Positions 7,502 to 14,951 are shown, numbered from the stretch's first letter. The stretch: DNA of 64,000 nucleotides from Ferdinandcohnia humi_A (GCA_047608075.1 JBLKRX010000003.1:62001-126000), one strand, 5' to 3'. The notes: a model not told the origin generated them from the sequence alone. A program made the numbers and translations.

Positions 7502-7517
7502 ATCAAAAAAAATTGAT
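7502..7517. promoter_or_regulatory. ArsR/SmtB-type operator O4
   Basis: Perfect ATCAA-N6-TTGAT in the 58-bp gap between the 60-residue gene and the 33-residue Cys-pair gene, seven bases before the AAGGAGGA ribosome binding site. Confidence 0.6.
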
Positions 7518-7540
7518 TAAATGTAAGGAGGAACGGAAAA

Positions 7541-7642
7541 ATGTCTTTATTTAAAAAGAAAAACCAAGATTGTTGTAACATTGAGATCAATGAGGTTGAG
7601 GAATCAAAATGCTGTGAAAACGAAGGCACAGGTTGTTGTTAA
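7541..7642 (+). CDS. Cys-pair mini-protein A (33 residues)
   Basis: Mini-protein starting MSLFKKKNQD, with three vicinal Cys pairs at residues 11-12, 24-25 and 32-33 (CC...CC...CC) and acidic residues between them. AAGGAGGA eight bases before ATG is a near-perfect ribosome binding site. It is clearly paralogous to the next gene (same K-K-K-N-Q-D-C-C opening and CC endings), so the reading frame is under selection. The layout resembles a metallothionein-like or metallochaperone peptide for As(III), Cu(I) or Cd(II). Function is inferred from the Cys pattern and the adjacent ArsR-type operators; no named family is recognised. Confidence 0.72.
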   Translation: MSLFKKKNQDCCNIEINEVEESKCCENEGTGCC

Positions 7643-7661
7643 ACAATTTTGTAGGAAATTA

Positions 7662-7676
7662 ATTAAAAAAATTGAT
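7662..7676. promoter_or_regulatory. Degenerate ArsR-type operator O5
   Basis: ATTAA-N5-TTGAT: one half-site is perfect, the other has one mismatch and the spacer is one base short. It occupies the same position relative to the ribosome binding site as O3 and O4. Confidence 0.4.
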
Positions 7677-7697
7677 GAAAAAAAGGAGGAAGTAAGA

Positions 7698-7808
7698 ATG
7701 TCCCTATTAAAAAAGAAAAACCAAGATTGTTGTAGTATTGAAGCAAAAGAGGTTAAAGATAGCAACGAAACGAAATGCTGCGAAGATGATGGCACAACTT
7801 GTTGTTAA
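7698..7808 (+). CDS. Cys-pair mini-protein B (36 residues)
   Basis: Tandem paralogue of mini-protein A. It opens MSLLKKKNQDCC and has vicinal Cys pairs at 11-12, 27-28 and 35-36; three residues are inserted before the second pair. ATG 7698 has AAAAGGAGGA seven bases upstream. A longer frame from 7581 exists, but it reads through the coding sequence of mini-protein A and has no ribosome binding site. It ends just before a strong bidirectional terminator, so it closes the cassette. A thiol-metal binding role is inferred. Confidence 0.72.
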   Translation: MSLLKKKNQDCCSIEAKEVKDSNETKCCEDDGTTCC

Positions 7809-7816
7809 TCAAAAAA

Positions 7817-7851
7817 TAAAAAGAAGACTTCATCGAAGGCTTCTTTTTGCG
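7817..7851. terminator. Bidirectional terminator of the Cys-peptide cassette
   Basis: AAAAAGAAG / CTTCTTTTT encloses an inner ACTTC-ATC-GAAG stem; T runs lie on both strands. It serves the mini-protein genes (+) and the convergent aldo/keto reductase gene (-). Confidence 0.85.
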
Positions 7852-7875
7852 TTTACGCTATAAGTAACTGCATCT

Positions 7876-8778
7876 TTATGGTACTTTATGTCCCATTGAG
7901 CTTTGTAAAATCTCAAACCATTGTTCATTTGATAATGAAAGGTTTGTTGCTTTAACTGCATACTGAATTCTTTCAATCTTACCTGAACCCACAATCGGCA
8001 TAATTTTAGCAGGATGTGATAAAAGCCAGGCATACATTACTTCATCAATTGTATCTGCACCAATTTCACTACCAACCTTTTTTAATGTTGCTGAAAGTCG
8101 AATTGTTTTCTCATCATCACCTGTAAAAATCCTGCCTCCCGCTAGAGGGGACCATGCCATAGGTGGAATACGTTTTTCCAGACATAAATCTAATGTTCCA
8201 TCTTCAAAATTCTCTAGCTCAAAAGCAGAAAGCTCAAGTTGGTTTGTTACGAGAGGAGCATCTAAATAAGATTGAAGCATATTATATTGGGACCGCTTGA
8301 AATTTGAAACCCCAAAATAACGTACCTTTCCATCTGCTTTAAGCTTAAAAAAAGCCTCAGCAACCTGTTCAGGATCCATATATGGATTAGGTCTATGTAT
8401 GAGAAGAACATCAATATAATCTATTTGCAGCATTTTAAGTGAGTTTTCGGCTGATTTTATAATATGGTCTTTGCTTGTATCATACTGAACTATCTTATGT
8501 TCAGGTCGGTTAGGCGATGGAAGCTTTATTCCACATTTTGTAACAATCTCCATTTTCTCGCGAAGCGACGGTTTTAATGAAAGAGAATGACCGAAAAGCT
8601 CCTCACATGTGTATTTCCCATAAATATCAGCATGATCAAAAGTAGTAATTCCTAACTCTAAACAGTTTTCAATTAAAGATAGTGTTTCTTGCTTTGATTG
8701 GTTCCAATTAGCAAGACGCCATAGGCCGTGTATGATTCTTGAAAATGATAAATCCTCTGTAAGTTGGATTTTTTCCAT
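7876..8778 (-). CDS. Aldo/keto reductase
   Basis: NAD(P)H-dependent carbonyl reductase of 300 residues with a TIM-barrel fold. The catalytic tetrad is visible as Asp48, Tyr53, Lys81 and His128 (FDHADIYG, TKCG, LLIHRP), and VRYFGVSNF is the conserved strand after it. The C-terminal IMPIVGSGKIERIQ binds the cofactor phosphate region in relatives. Length and motifs match the YdhF/YcsN group of B. subtilis. ATG 8778 is preceded by GGAGGGTACCC. It is convergent with the Cys-peptide genes and separated from the dioxygenase-fold gene upstream by 68 bp, so the two may share a transcript. The substrate is unknown. Confidence 0.9.
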   Translation of the reverse strand: MEKIQLTEDLSFSRIIHGLWRLANWNQSKQETLSLIENCLELGITTFDHADIYGKYTCEELFGHSLSLKPSLREKMEIVTKCGIKLPSPNRPEHKIVQYDTSKDHIIKSAENSLKMLQIDYIDVLLIHRPNPYMDPEQVAEAFFKLKADGKVRYFGVSNFKRSQYNMLQSYLDAPLVTNQLELSAFELENFEDGTLDLCLEKRIPPMAWSPLAGGRIFTGDDEKTIRLSATLKKVGSEIGADTIDEVMYAWLLSHPAKIMPIVGSGKIERIQYAVKATNLSLSNEQWFEILQSSMGHKVP

Positions 8779-8846
8779 GGGTACCCTCCTTTAAATAAGT
8801 AAACCTCAAGTTTATTTTACCTTAGAACAGGTTAACAGCAAAAATT

Positions 8847-9650
8847 CTACCTGATAGCAGCGCAAAGTAAGCCAAAATAAGTTGGTGCTTCGTAGGAAAG
8901 AAACTCAATCCTTCTTTCTAATTTTGGGATTGCACCTGCTAGAATTAAGGTTTGCCAAATGCCATCTGGTTTTGCATCCTCAATAAATTGTGAATCAAAG
9001 TTCACCATATCCTCTAATTGATTATTTTTAAAAAGATTCACAACCCGTTGATCCAGTTCCATGGCAGCGGGATGATAACCATATGGACCATCAGGTTTGT
9101 GAGCATGAGCCCAATCACAGCTAGCAATTAAACCAACACGTTTGTTTGATTGCTGAACAGCAGTTCGAAGGACATTTCCAAATTGAAGATGTTTTTCAAA
9201 AGAAATATCACGGGACGGAGTTATTATAACCACTGGAACATCAGGCATAAATCTGAGTGGAACAATTGACCCCCAATCTAATGGGAGTGAGGAAAGCGGT
9301 CCAGCACTTGTAGCATAATTGATGGAACCAACAGGTAGGCCAGCTTGTTTTGTATACAATTCAATCTCACTTGCTAAGTCACGATCAACAACACGTGCCA
9401 TTGAAAATATTGCTCCATTTTCTTCAACGTTTCCTGTCATATGTTCTGAGTTACTTATTGAAAATTGTCCATTAATTCTCGTACCATGAGGGGTAAGTAC
9501 TATGATTGCTTCTGGAGCAGCCAGTCTCATATACTCCCCTAGCCTATCCATACTTTCTCTTGTTTTTGCCATTCTCTGTGGAAGTGCTCCACATAATTCA
9601 GGAATAATCTCACCGCCATGAGGGGTTATACATGAAAAGACAAGGGTCAT
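8847..9650 (-). CDS. LigB/DODA-type extradiol dioxygenase-fold protein
   Basis: Class III extradiol ring-cleavage dioxygenase family member, 267 residues. Metal-ligand histidines of the family are visible in CITPHGGEIIPE (His11), VLTPHGTRI and CDWAHAHK, with PLDWGSIVPLRFM in the middle. Such enzymes are non-haem Fe(II) proteins opening catecholic rings, but the family also contains members of unknown substrate. AAAGGAGA eight bases before ATG supports the start. It is not embedded in an aromatic degradation cluster, so the substrate cannot be inferred from its neighbours. Confidence 0.82.
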   Translation of the reverse strand: MTLVFSCITPHGGEIIPELCGALPQRMAKTRESMDRLGEYMRLAAPEAIIVLTPHGTRINGQFSISNSEHMTGNVEENGAIFSMARVVDRDLASEIELYTKQAGLPVGSINYATSAGPLSSLPLDWGSIVPLRFMPDVPVVIITPSRDISFEKHLQFGNVLRTAVQQSNKRVGLIASCDWAHAHKPDGPYGYHPAAMELDQRVVNLFKNNQLEDMVNFDSQFIEDAKPDGIWQTLILAGAIPKLERRIEFLSYEAPTYFGLLCAAIR

Positions 9651-9820
9651 ACCAATTTCTCCTTTTGTTATTAGATGAAGTTAATATTTACTTATTCGAT
9701 ATTAATTTAAAAAAACCTACAAGGATGTGAGCTTTTTCACTGATTGATATAGGGTAATGGGGTATAATAAAAGGGAAATTTCACGAAATCAGATTTTTTA
9801 TATTTTTTTTGAAAAAACTA

Positions 9821-9850
9821 TTTACATACTCTAGGGGGGTATGGTAAATT
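9821..9850 (+). promoter_or_regulatory. csoR promoter with CsoR operator in the spacer
   Basis: TTTACA (9821-9826) and TAAATT (9845-9850) are 18 bp apart. The sequence between them, TACTCTAGGGGGGTATGGTA (9827-9846), matches the B. subtilis copZA CsoR operator type with its GGGGGTATGGTA half. Apo-CsoR would block the promoter and Cu(I) release it. Confidence 0.8.
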
Positions 9851-9872
9851 ATAAATCAAGGAGGGGAGAAAA

Positions 9873-10229
9873 ATGGAAATCACTAATCAGGATCAAATCG
9901 ATATGGAAAATGAAGAAGGATCTGATAGCTGTTGTTCTCTCCATAGTGAACGAAAAAGCCATCACTCCGACAAAACGAAAAAAAATCTTGTTACACGATT
10001 AAACCGAATTGAAGGTCAGATTCGTGGGGTTAAAGGTTTGATTGAGAAAGATACTTACTGTGATGATGTTATTACTCAAATAGCAGCCATCCAATCTGCT
10101 CTAAATAGTGTTAGCAGGATTCTACTTGAAGGTCACTTAAAGAGCTGCGTAATCGAACGTATCCAAGAAGGAGATCTAGATGTTGTAGATGAAGTGCTTG
10201 TAACAGTTCACAAATTAATGAAGAAATAA
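9873..10229 (+). CDS. csoR: Copper-sensing transcriptional repressor CsoR
   Basis: Cu(I)-responsive all-helical repressor of the CsoR/RcnR family, 118 residues. Cu(I) ligands are Cys63, His88 and Cys92 (TYCDDV; LLEGHLKSC), and the N-terminal RLNRIEGQIRGVKGLIE helix carries the conserved DNA-contact Arg residues. An N-terminal extension of about 35 residues holds Cys20-Cys21, His24 and His30-His31, which is more metal-ligand rich than usual. GGAGGGGAG precedes ATG. It heads the csoR-copZ-copA cluster, and a CsoR operator lies in its own promoter, so it autoregulates. Confidence 0.94.
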   Translation: MEITNQDQIDMENEEGSDSCCSLHSERKSHHSDKTKKNLVTRLNRIEGQIRGVKGLIEKDTYCDDVITQIAAIQSALNSVSRILLEGHLKSCVIERIQEGDLDVVDEVLVTVHKLMKK

Positions 10230-10242
10230 GGAGATGTTATAC

Positions 10243-10449
10243 ATGGAAAAAGTAACGTTAAACGTTCAAGGTATGTCTTGTGGTCATTGTGTAAATTCAG
10301 TTGAAGGCAGCGTAGGTGCATTAGCTGGTGTTAGTAAGGTTGCGGTAAACCTTGGTGAAGGAAAAGTTGATGTAGAATATGATCCAAGCCAAGTTTCATT
10401 AGAGCAAATCAAAGAAACAATCGATGATCAAGGGTACGATGTTGAGTAA
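10243..10449 (+). CDS. copZ: Copper chaperone CopZ
   Basis: Cytosolic Cu(I) chaperone of 68 residues, a single heavy-metal-associated domain. The Cu(I)-binding motif GMSCGHC has Cys13 and Cys16, and the ferredoxin-like beta-alpha-beta-beta-alpha-beta pattern spans the whole protein. It would deliver Cu(I) to the N-terminal domains of CopA. ATG 10243 is chosen over in-frame ATG 10234 because AAGGAG abuts the latter. It lies 13 bp after csoR and is followed by a hairpin terminator, so it is probably made in excess of CopA. Confidence 0.95.
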   Translation: MEKVTLNVQGMSCGHCVNSVEGSVGALAGVSKVAVNLGEGKVDVEYDPSQVSLEQIKETIDDQGYDVE

Positions 10450-10465
10450 GAATTTAAAATGGAGA

Positions 10466-10496
10466 TAGTGCTATAAAGATAGCACTTCTCTTTTTC
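10466..10496 (+). terminator. Terminator or attenuator between copZ and copA
   Basis: An eight-pair stem AGTGCTAT / ATAGCACT with an AAAG loop is followed by CTCTTTTT. It would reduce read-through from copZ into copA. Confidence 0.7.
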
Positions 10497-10502
10497 AAAA
10501 AA

Positions 10503-10521
10503 ATATACCCCTATACAGTAT
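10503..10521. promoter_or_regulatory. Candidate second CsoR-like site before copA
   Basis: TATACCCCTATACAGTATA resembles the reverse complement of the csoR operator (ATACCC core) but has a shorter C/G tract. It sits between the copZ terminator and the copA ribosome binding site. Tentative. Confidence 0.35.
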
Positions 10522-10537
10522 ATTGGAGGGTTTGGAA

Positions 10538-12949
10538 ATGAGTACGATAAAAGAAGCAAGTCTACAAATTACGGGCATGACCTGTGCTGCTTGTGCAACT
10601 AGAATTGAAAAAGGTCTGAATAAGCTTGAAGGTGTAGAATCAGCAAATGTAAATCTCGCATTAGAACGTTCAACAATTAAATATAATCCAGAAGTAATAA
10701 ATGTTGAAGCATTTGAAAAGAAAATTGAAGCTTTAGGCTATGGCGTAGTTACTGAAAAAGCAGAGTTTAACATTACAGGCATGACCTGTGCAGCATGTGC
10801 TACACGAATTGAAAAAGGCATAAACAAAATGGAAGGTGTAACAAGAGCAAGTGTAAACCTAGCCTTAGAAAGTGCAACAGTTGAGTTTAATCCATCTGGT
10901 GTAACTGTAGGGGATATCATCCAGAAAGTTGAAAAATTAGGTTATGGCGCAAGCATGAAAACAGAAAAACAGACGGATGTCGAGGATTACCGCGAGAAGG
11001 AAATTGAAAAACAAAAAGGTAAATTTATTTTTTCAATCATTTTATCACTGCCACTTCTCTGGGCAATGGTTGGGCATTTTAGTTTTACTTCATGGATCTA
11101 TGCTCCTGCTATGTTAAGTAATCCTTGGGTACAGTTAGCACTTGCAACACCTGTACAGTTTATAATTGGTAAGCAGTTTTATGTGGGTGCTTATAAGGCA
11201 TTACGAAATGGTAGTGCAAACATGGACGTACTTGTAGCTTTAGGTACATCTGCGGCTTATTTTTATAGCTTATACTTATCAGTCGAATCTATTGGATCAG
11301 GTGCTCACATGGTAGAGCTTTACTATGAAACAAGTGCAATTTTAATTACACTAATCATTTTAGGTAAGCTTTTTGAGGTTCGAGCAAAAGGTAGATCTTC
11401 TGAAGCAATTAAAAAGCTAATGGGACTTCAAGCTAAAACAGCAACGGTTGTTCGAGACGGTGTTGAGCAAGAAATTCCTTTAGAGGAAGTTTTAGTTGGA
11501 GACATTATTTATGTGAAACCAGGAGAAAAGGTTCCTGTTGATGGTGAAATTATCGAGGGCCGTTCTGCATTAGATGAATCAATGCTTACTGGAGAAAGTG
11601 TTCCTGTTGATAAGACAATAGGAGATACAGTTATTGGAGCAACAATTAATAAAAATGGATTCTTAAAAATAAAAGCAACAAAGGTTGGGCGTGATACAGC
11701 CCTTTCACAAATTATTAAAATTGTGGAAGAGGCACAAGGCTCAAAGGCTCCAATTCAACGCTTAGCGGATCAGATTTCTGGAATCTTTGTTCCAATCGTT
11801 GTCGGTATCGCAATCGTTACTTTCTTAGTTTGGTACTTTGTCGTAAGTCCAGGTGAATTTGCAGTCGCGCTTGAAAAGCTAATCGCTGTACTTGTAATCG
11901 CTTGTCCATGTGCGCTAGGCTTAGCAACTCCAACATCAATCATGGCAGGTTCAGGACGTTCAGCTGAATTTGGAATCTTATTCAAAGGCGGCGAACATTT
12001 AGAATTAACACATCGTGTAACAACAGTTGTACTTGATAAAACAGGAACAGTTACAAATGGAGAACCTACTTTAACTGACGTAATTCCTGTTGGTATGGAT
12101 GAAAAGGAATTATTACAAATCGTTGGTGCAGCAGAGAAACTATCTGAGCATCCACTTGCAGAAGCAATTGTAGCTGGTATCCGTGAAAAAGGTATGGAAC
12201 TTACTAATCCAGATGAATTTGAAGCAATTCCTGGTTTTGGTGTAAAAGCGGTTGTAGGTGGGAAAACAGTTCTTGTGGGAACACGAAAACTGATGGCACA
12301 AGCAAAAATAGAAATTAAACCTGCATTAGAAATGATGGAGGAAATGGAACGCAACGGTAAGACAGCTATGCTCGTAGCAATTAATAACGAATATGCAGGG
12401 ATGGTTGCCGTAGCAGATACTATTAAACCGACCTCTAAAGAAGCTGTTCAACGCCTTCAGGATATGGGGCTTGAGGTAATTATGATGACAGGGGATAACC
12501 AACGAACTGCTGAAGCGATCGCGAAGCAGGCGGGGATCAAGCAAGTTATCGCAGAAGTTTTACCTGAAGGAAAAGCAGATGAAGTGAAAAAGCTTCAAAT
12601 GCAAGGCAAAAAGGTTGCCATGGTTGGAGATGGAATTAATGATGCTCCGGCATTAGCAATCGCCGATATTGGTATGGCAATCGGAACAGGTACAGATGTC
12701 GCAATGGAAGCAGCAGACATTACATTAATTCGCGGTGACCTAAATAGCATTGCTGACGCAATCTTTATGAGCAAGAAAACAATTCGTAACATTAAACAAA
12801 ACCTATTCTGGGCATTTGGCTATAACACAGTAGGTATTCCAATCGCAGCCCTAGGCTTCCTAGCACCATGGCTAGCCGGAGCAGCAATGGCATTCAGCTC
12901 TGTCTCAGTAGTCCTAAACGCCCTCCGCCTACAAAAAATTAAAATCTAA
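10538..12949 (+). CDS. copA: Copper-exporting P1B-type ATPase CopA
   Basis: Cu(I)-translocating P-type ATPase of 803 residues, full length for the family. Two N-terminal HMA domains carry CxxC at Cys16/19 and Cys84/87; eight membrane helices follow, with the Cu-transport CPC at 456-458, the actuator TGES near 351, the phosphorylated Asp500 in DKTGT, the SEHPLAEAI nucleotide-site motif and GDGINDAPAL. It pumps cytosolic Cu(I) outward, taking it from CopZ. ATG 10538 has GGAGGG seven bases upstream; the in-frame TTG 10523 lies just before that site. No clear terminator follows; a REP-like repeat begins eight bases after the stop. Confidence 0.97.
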   Translation: MSTIKEASLQITGMTCAACATRIEKGLNKLEGVESANVNLALERSTIKYNPEVINVEAFEKKIEALGYGVVTEKAEFNITGMTCAACATRIEKGINKMEGVTRASVNLALESATVEFNPSGVTVGDIIQKVEKLGYGASMKTEKQTDVEDYREKEIEKQKGKFIFSIILSLPLLWAMVGHFSFTSWIYAPAMLSNPWVQLALATPVQFIIGKQFYVGAYKALRNGSANMDVLVALGTSAAYFYSLYLSVESIGSGAHMVELYYETSAILITLIILGKLFEVRAKGRSSEAIKKLMGLQAKTATVVRDGVEQEIPLEEVLVGDIIYVKPGEKVPVDGEIIEGRSALDESMLTGESVPVDKTIGDTVIGATINKNGFLKIKATKVGRDTALSQIIKIVEEAQGSKAPIQRLADQISGIFVPIVVGIAIVTFLVWYFVVSPGEFAVALEKLIAVLVIACPCALGLATPTSIMAGSGRSAEFGILFKGGEHLELTHRVTTVVLDKTGTVTNGEPTLTDVIPVGMDEKELLQIVGAAEKLSEHPLAEAIVAGIREKGMELTNPDEFEAIPGFGVKAVVGGKTVLVGTRKLMAQAKIEIKPALEMMEEMERNGKTAMLVAINNEYAGMVAVADTIKPTSKEAVQRLQDMGLEVIMMTGDNQRTAEAIAKQAGIKQVIAEVLPEGKADEVKKLQMQGKKVAMVGDGINDAPALAIADIGMAIGTGTDVAMEAADITLIRGDLNSIADAIFMSKKTIRNIKQNLFWAFGYNTVGIPIAALGFLAPWLAGAAMAFSSVSVVLNALRLQKIKI

Positions 12950-12957
12950 CCTCTTAC

Positions 12958-13012
12958 GGTGTCAGGCACCAGAGAAAGACATTTTGACCGATTTGTCCAT
13001 CTGGGGCGTACA
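12958..13012. repeat. REP-like repeat, copy A
   Basis: Starts with the palindromic core GGTGTCAGGCACC (12958-12970) and continues AGAGAAAGACATTTT...TTTGTCCATCTGGGGCG. The same unit occurs at 16912-17056 and, inverted, near 19661-19729 and 29177-29237. Confidence 0.8.
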
Positions 13013-13101
13013 CTAGGGGTTATGTTTAGATGGTGAGTGGTTTGGTTATTATTATCATGAGTTAAGAAGTAAGTCTGATATTTTCGAAGGAGAGTACTGA
13101 C

Positions 13102-13992
13102 ATGAAAAAGTGGACGATTAGTGCGATCGTATACCTGTTAGTTGTTATTGGTGGATATAATATTTATGCCGCTGTTGCCGATGATCAACCAGCAGAGAAT
13201 GAGTCAGCACATAATACAGCAGAAAATGAGCACGGAACAGATAAGCAAGATGAGGCACAGGGTGGAGAAACAGATTCTCATGTTCATGAGGGAACAAATG
13301 AAGAAACAAACAATAATGAGGATGACCATGGTGACAATCATTCTGAGTCAGGAAACAGTGATGTTGCTACAGAAATTGAAGTGAATAACGGTGAAATCAC
13401 GATTGAAATTAAGGACAAAAATGGGGAACCTGTCGAGGAATTAGAAGTGAACCACGAAAAGTTGCTTCATTTAATTATCGTAGATGACCATTTAGATCAG
13501 TATTACCATCTACATCCTGATCAAGTAAGCCCAGGAATTTTTACAGTCAATCATGAGTTAGAAGATGGTTCTTACAAGGCGTTTATCGATATCAAACCGA
13601 AAAATGCAAGCTATCACGTATCTCCTTTAGCGTTTACAATCGGTGAAGTTGATAGTCATGGACACGGTACTTTACAAGCGGATACTAATTATATAAAGAC
13701 TGTAGATGGTGTAACAACAACGCTCAGTCCAAGTTCATTAAAAACAGGAGAACATGTTACTCTCGAGTTTGATGTAGAAACGGAAAACTTAGAACCATAT
13801 CTTGGTGCAATGGGGCATGTAGTTATTCTTGATGAGCAGGCTAATGAATATCTTCATGTACACCCAGCTAGTGAAAGTGCGACTATTTTTGAAACTGAAT
13901 TTGCTAATCCAGGTATGTACAAGATATGGGCAGAATTTAAGGTTGATGGAAAAGTGATTGTTTATCCTTATGTGTTAAAAATAGTTGAGTAA
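13102..13992 (+). CDS. His-rich secreted or membrane-anchored protein with duplicated domain
   Basis: Unnamed extracytoplasmic protein of 296 residues downstream of copA. Residues 4-27 form a signal or anchor segment without a lipobox. Residues 28-90 are disordered and rich in Asp, Glu, Asn and His. Two homologous beta-rich domains follow: one around 115-178 with LLHLIIVDDHLDQYYHLHPD, and one around 225-295 with MGHVVILDEQANEYLHVHPA; each holds an HxHP motif. The repeated His motifs and copper neighbours suggest extracytoplasmic metal binding, which is inferred. GAAGGAGAG precedes ATG. A perfect hairpin terminator follows. It is also possible that it acts in envelope processes unrelated to copper. 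Confidence 0.75.
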   Translation: MKKWTISAIVYLLVVIGGYNIYAAVADDQPAENESAHNTAENEHGTDKQDEAQGGETDSHVHEGTNEETNNNEDDHGDNHSESGNSDVATEIEVNNGEITIEIKDKNGEPVEELEVNHEKLLHLIIVDDHLDQYYHLHPDQVSPGIFTVNHELEDGSYKAFIDIKPKNASYHVSPLAFTIGEVDSHGHGTLQADTNYIKTVDGVTTTLSPSSLKTGEHVTLEFDVETENLEPYLGAMGHVVILDEQANEYLHVHPASESATIFETEFANPGMYKIWAEFKVDGKVIVYPYVLKIVE

Positions 13993-14022
13993 GAACATGA
14001 AGTAACAAAGGATAAAAAATTG

Positions 14023-14057
14023 GTAAAAAGACTCAGTATATGCTGAGTCTTTTTTAC
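14023..14057. terminator. Strong terminator after the His-rich gene
   Basis: A 14-pair stem GTAAAAAGACTCAG / CTGAGTCTTTTTTAC (one bulged T) with a short loop; active sequence context on both strands. Confidence 0.85.
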
Positions 14058-14111
14058 TGTTCGTTTTTGTTTGTTACGTATATAATTTTAGTAGTGAGAG
14101 AGGTGAGTCAA

Positions 14112-14834
14112 ATGAAACGAATCGATTTTTGGGGCCGTGATGAACATGACGAGAGGCTGCTCGAGGAAGTTTTAAGAGGTTTAAAAACAGTCACATGTAC
14201 ACCAAAGGTTTGGTACGACCAATTACCTGAAGAAGAAAAAAGTGATGTTGGTGAGCTTGTTCACATTTTTACCAAAAAGAATGAACATAAAGCAAACCTT
14301 GAAATCACGGATATCTATAAAATCCCTTTTGGTGAGATAAAAGGCGAAATTGGAGAGAATATTGCTAAAGGTGAAAACTCAACTTTAGAAGAATTTATCC
14401 AGGACCATATTTTTAGCTGGAGAGACGCTCTTCATAATGATGGTTACGAGTTAAATGAGGATACAATAATAGTCGTTGAACATTTTAAAGTCATCGATGT
14501 TTTTGACGATGTAAAAATAGATTTGCACATTGTCCCTGCTACTGAAACGGAGAAAAATGAGATTACTAGTTGGACAGATTTCCACCTCTTTGATGAACGG
14601 GATCATGCAGAACAAAAATATTTTTCAGTTTTTAGAGAGAAAAGCTTTGTAGCTTTTGTAAGGTATCGACAGGATGACCTGAATACGTATATGTACTATC
14701 GCCTAAATCCTCATTTAAAGGGGAAGGTTTCCGAAAAAGATCTTATGATTAAAGCAGAAAGTTACGCTAAAGAAACCTTAGATGCTAACAATCTAATTCA
14801 TGAATGGCATGCAACATACAGCCTTCAAAAATAA
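14112..14834 (+). CDS. ASCH-domain protein with long C-terminal extension
   Basis: Protein of 240 residues. The N-terminal half (about 1-115) has the ASCH fold of the PUA-like superfamily, with the motif LRGLKTVTCTPKVWYD and beta strands matching RNA- or nucleotide-binding ASCH proteins, some of which hydrolyse acetylated nucleosides. The C-terminal half (about 130-240) contains a strand-rich region with no recognised domain. ATG 14112 with AGAGGTGA upstream is preferred; an in-frame ATG at 14040 lies inside the preceding terminator hairpin. Monocistronic between two terminators. Function is unknown. Confidence 0.75.
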   Translation: MKRIDFWGRDEHDERLLEEVLRGLKTVTCTPKVWYDQLPEEEKSDVGELVHIFTKKNEHKANLEITDIYKIPFGEIKGEIGENIAKGENSTLEEFIQDHIFSWRDALHNDGYELNEDTIIVVEHFKVIDVFDDVKIDLHIVPATETEKNEITSWTDFHLFDERDHAEQKYFSVFREKSFVAFVRYRQDDLNTYMYYRLNPHLKGKVSEKDLMIKAESYAKETLDANNLIHEWHATYSLQK

Positions 14835-14846
14835 AATATCCATTTG

Positions 14847-14885
14847 AAAGACGTTTCGCAACTATGATGCGAGCGTCTTTTTTTG
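14847..14885 (+). terminator. Terminator after ASCH gene
   Basis: AAAGACG-T-TTCGCA pairs with TGCGA-G-CGTCTTT, followed by a long T run. Confidence 0.85.
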
Positions 14886-14914
14886 TCTTTGGAACAGGAA
14901 GTATAAAAAAACAA

Positions 14915-14951
14915 TTGTAAATAGACAATGTTGTCGGTTATAATAACGACA
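14915..14951 (+). promoter_or_regulatory. MFS/TetR promoter with inverted-repeat operator
   Basis: TTGTAA (14915-14920) and TATAAT (14939-14944) are 18 bp apart. The -10 box lies inside TGTCGGTTATAATAACGACA (14932-14951), whose arms TGTCG / CGACA form a TetR-type inverted repeat; TGTCGGTT recurs at about 14956. The TetR regulator encoded at the end of this transcript is the likely ligand-released repressor. Confidence 0.65.

Noticed and set aside
11770..12354. A 194-residue antisense frame within copA
   Set aside because: It is antisense to the highly conserved pump core and is explained by codon bias of that gene.
14040..14111. N-terminal extension of the ASCH protein from ATG 14040
   Set aside because: This start lies within the terminator hairpin of the preceding gene; ATG 14112 has a proper ribosome binding site.
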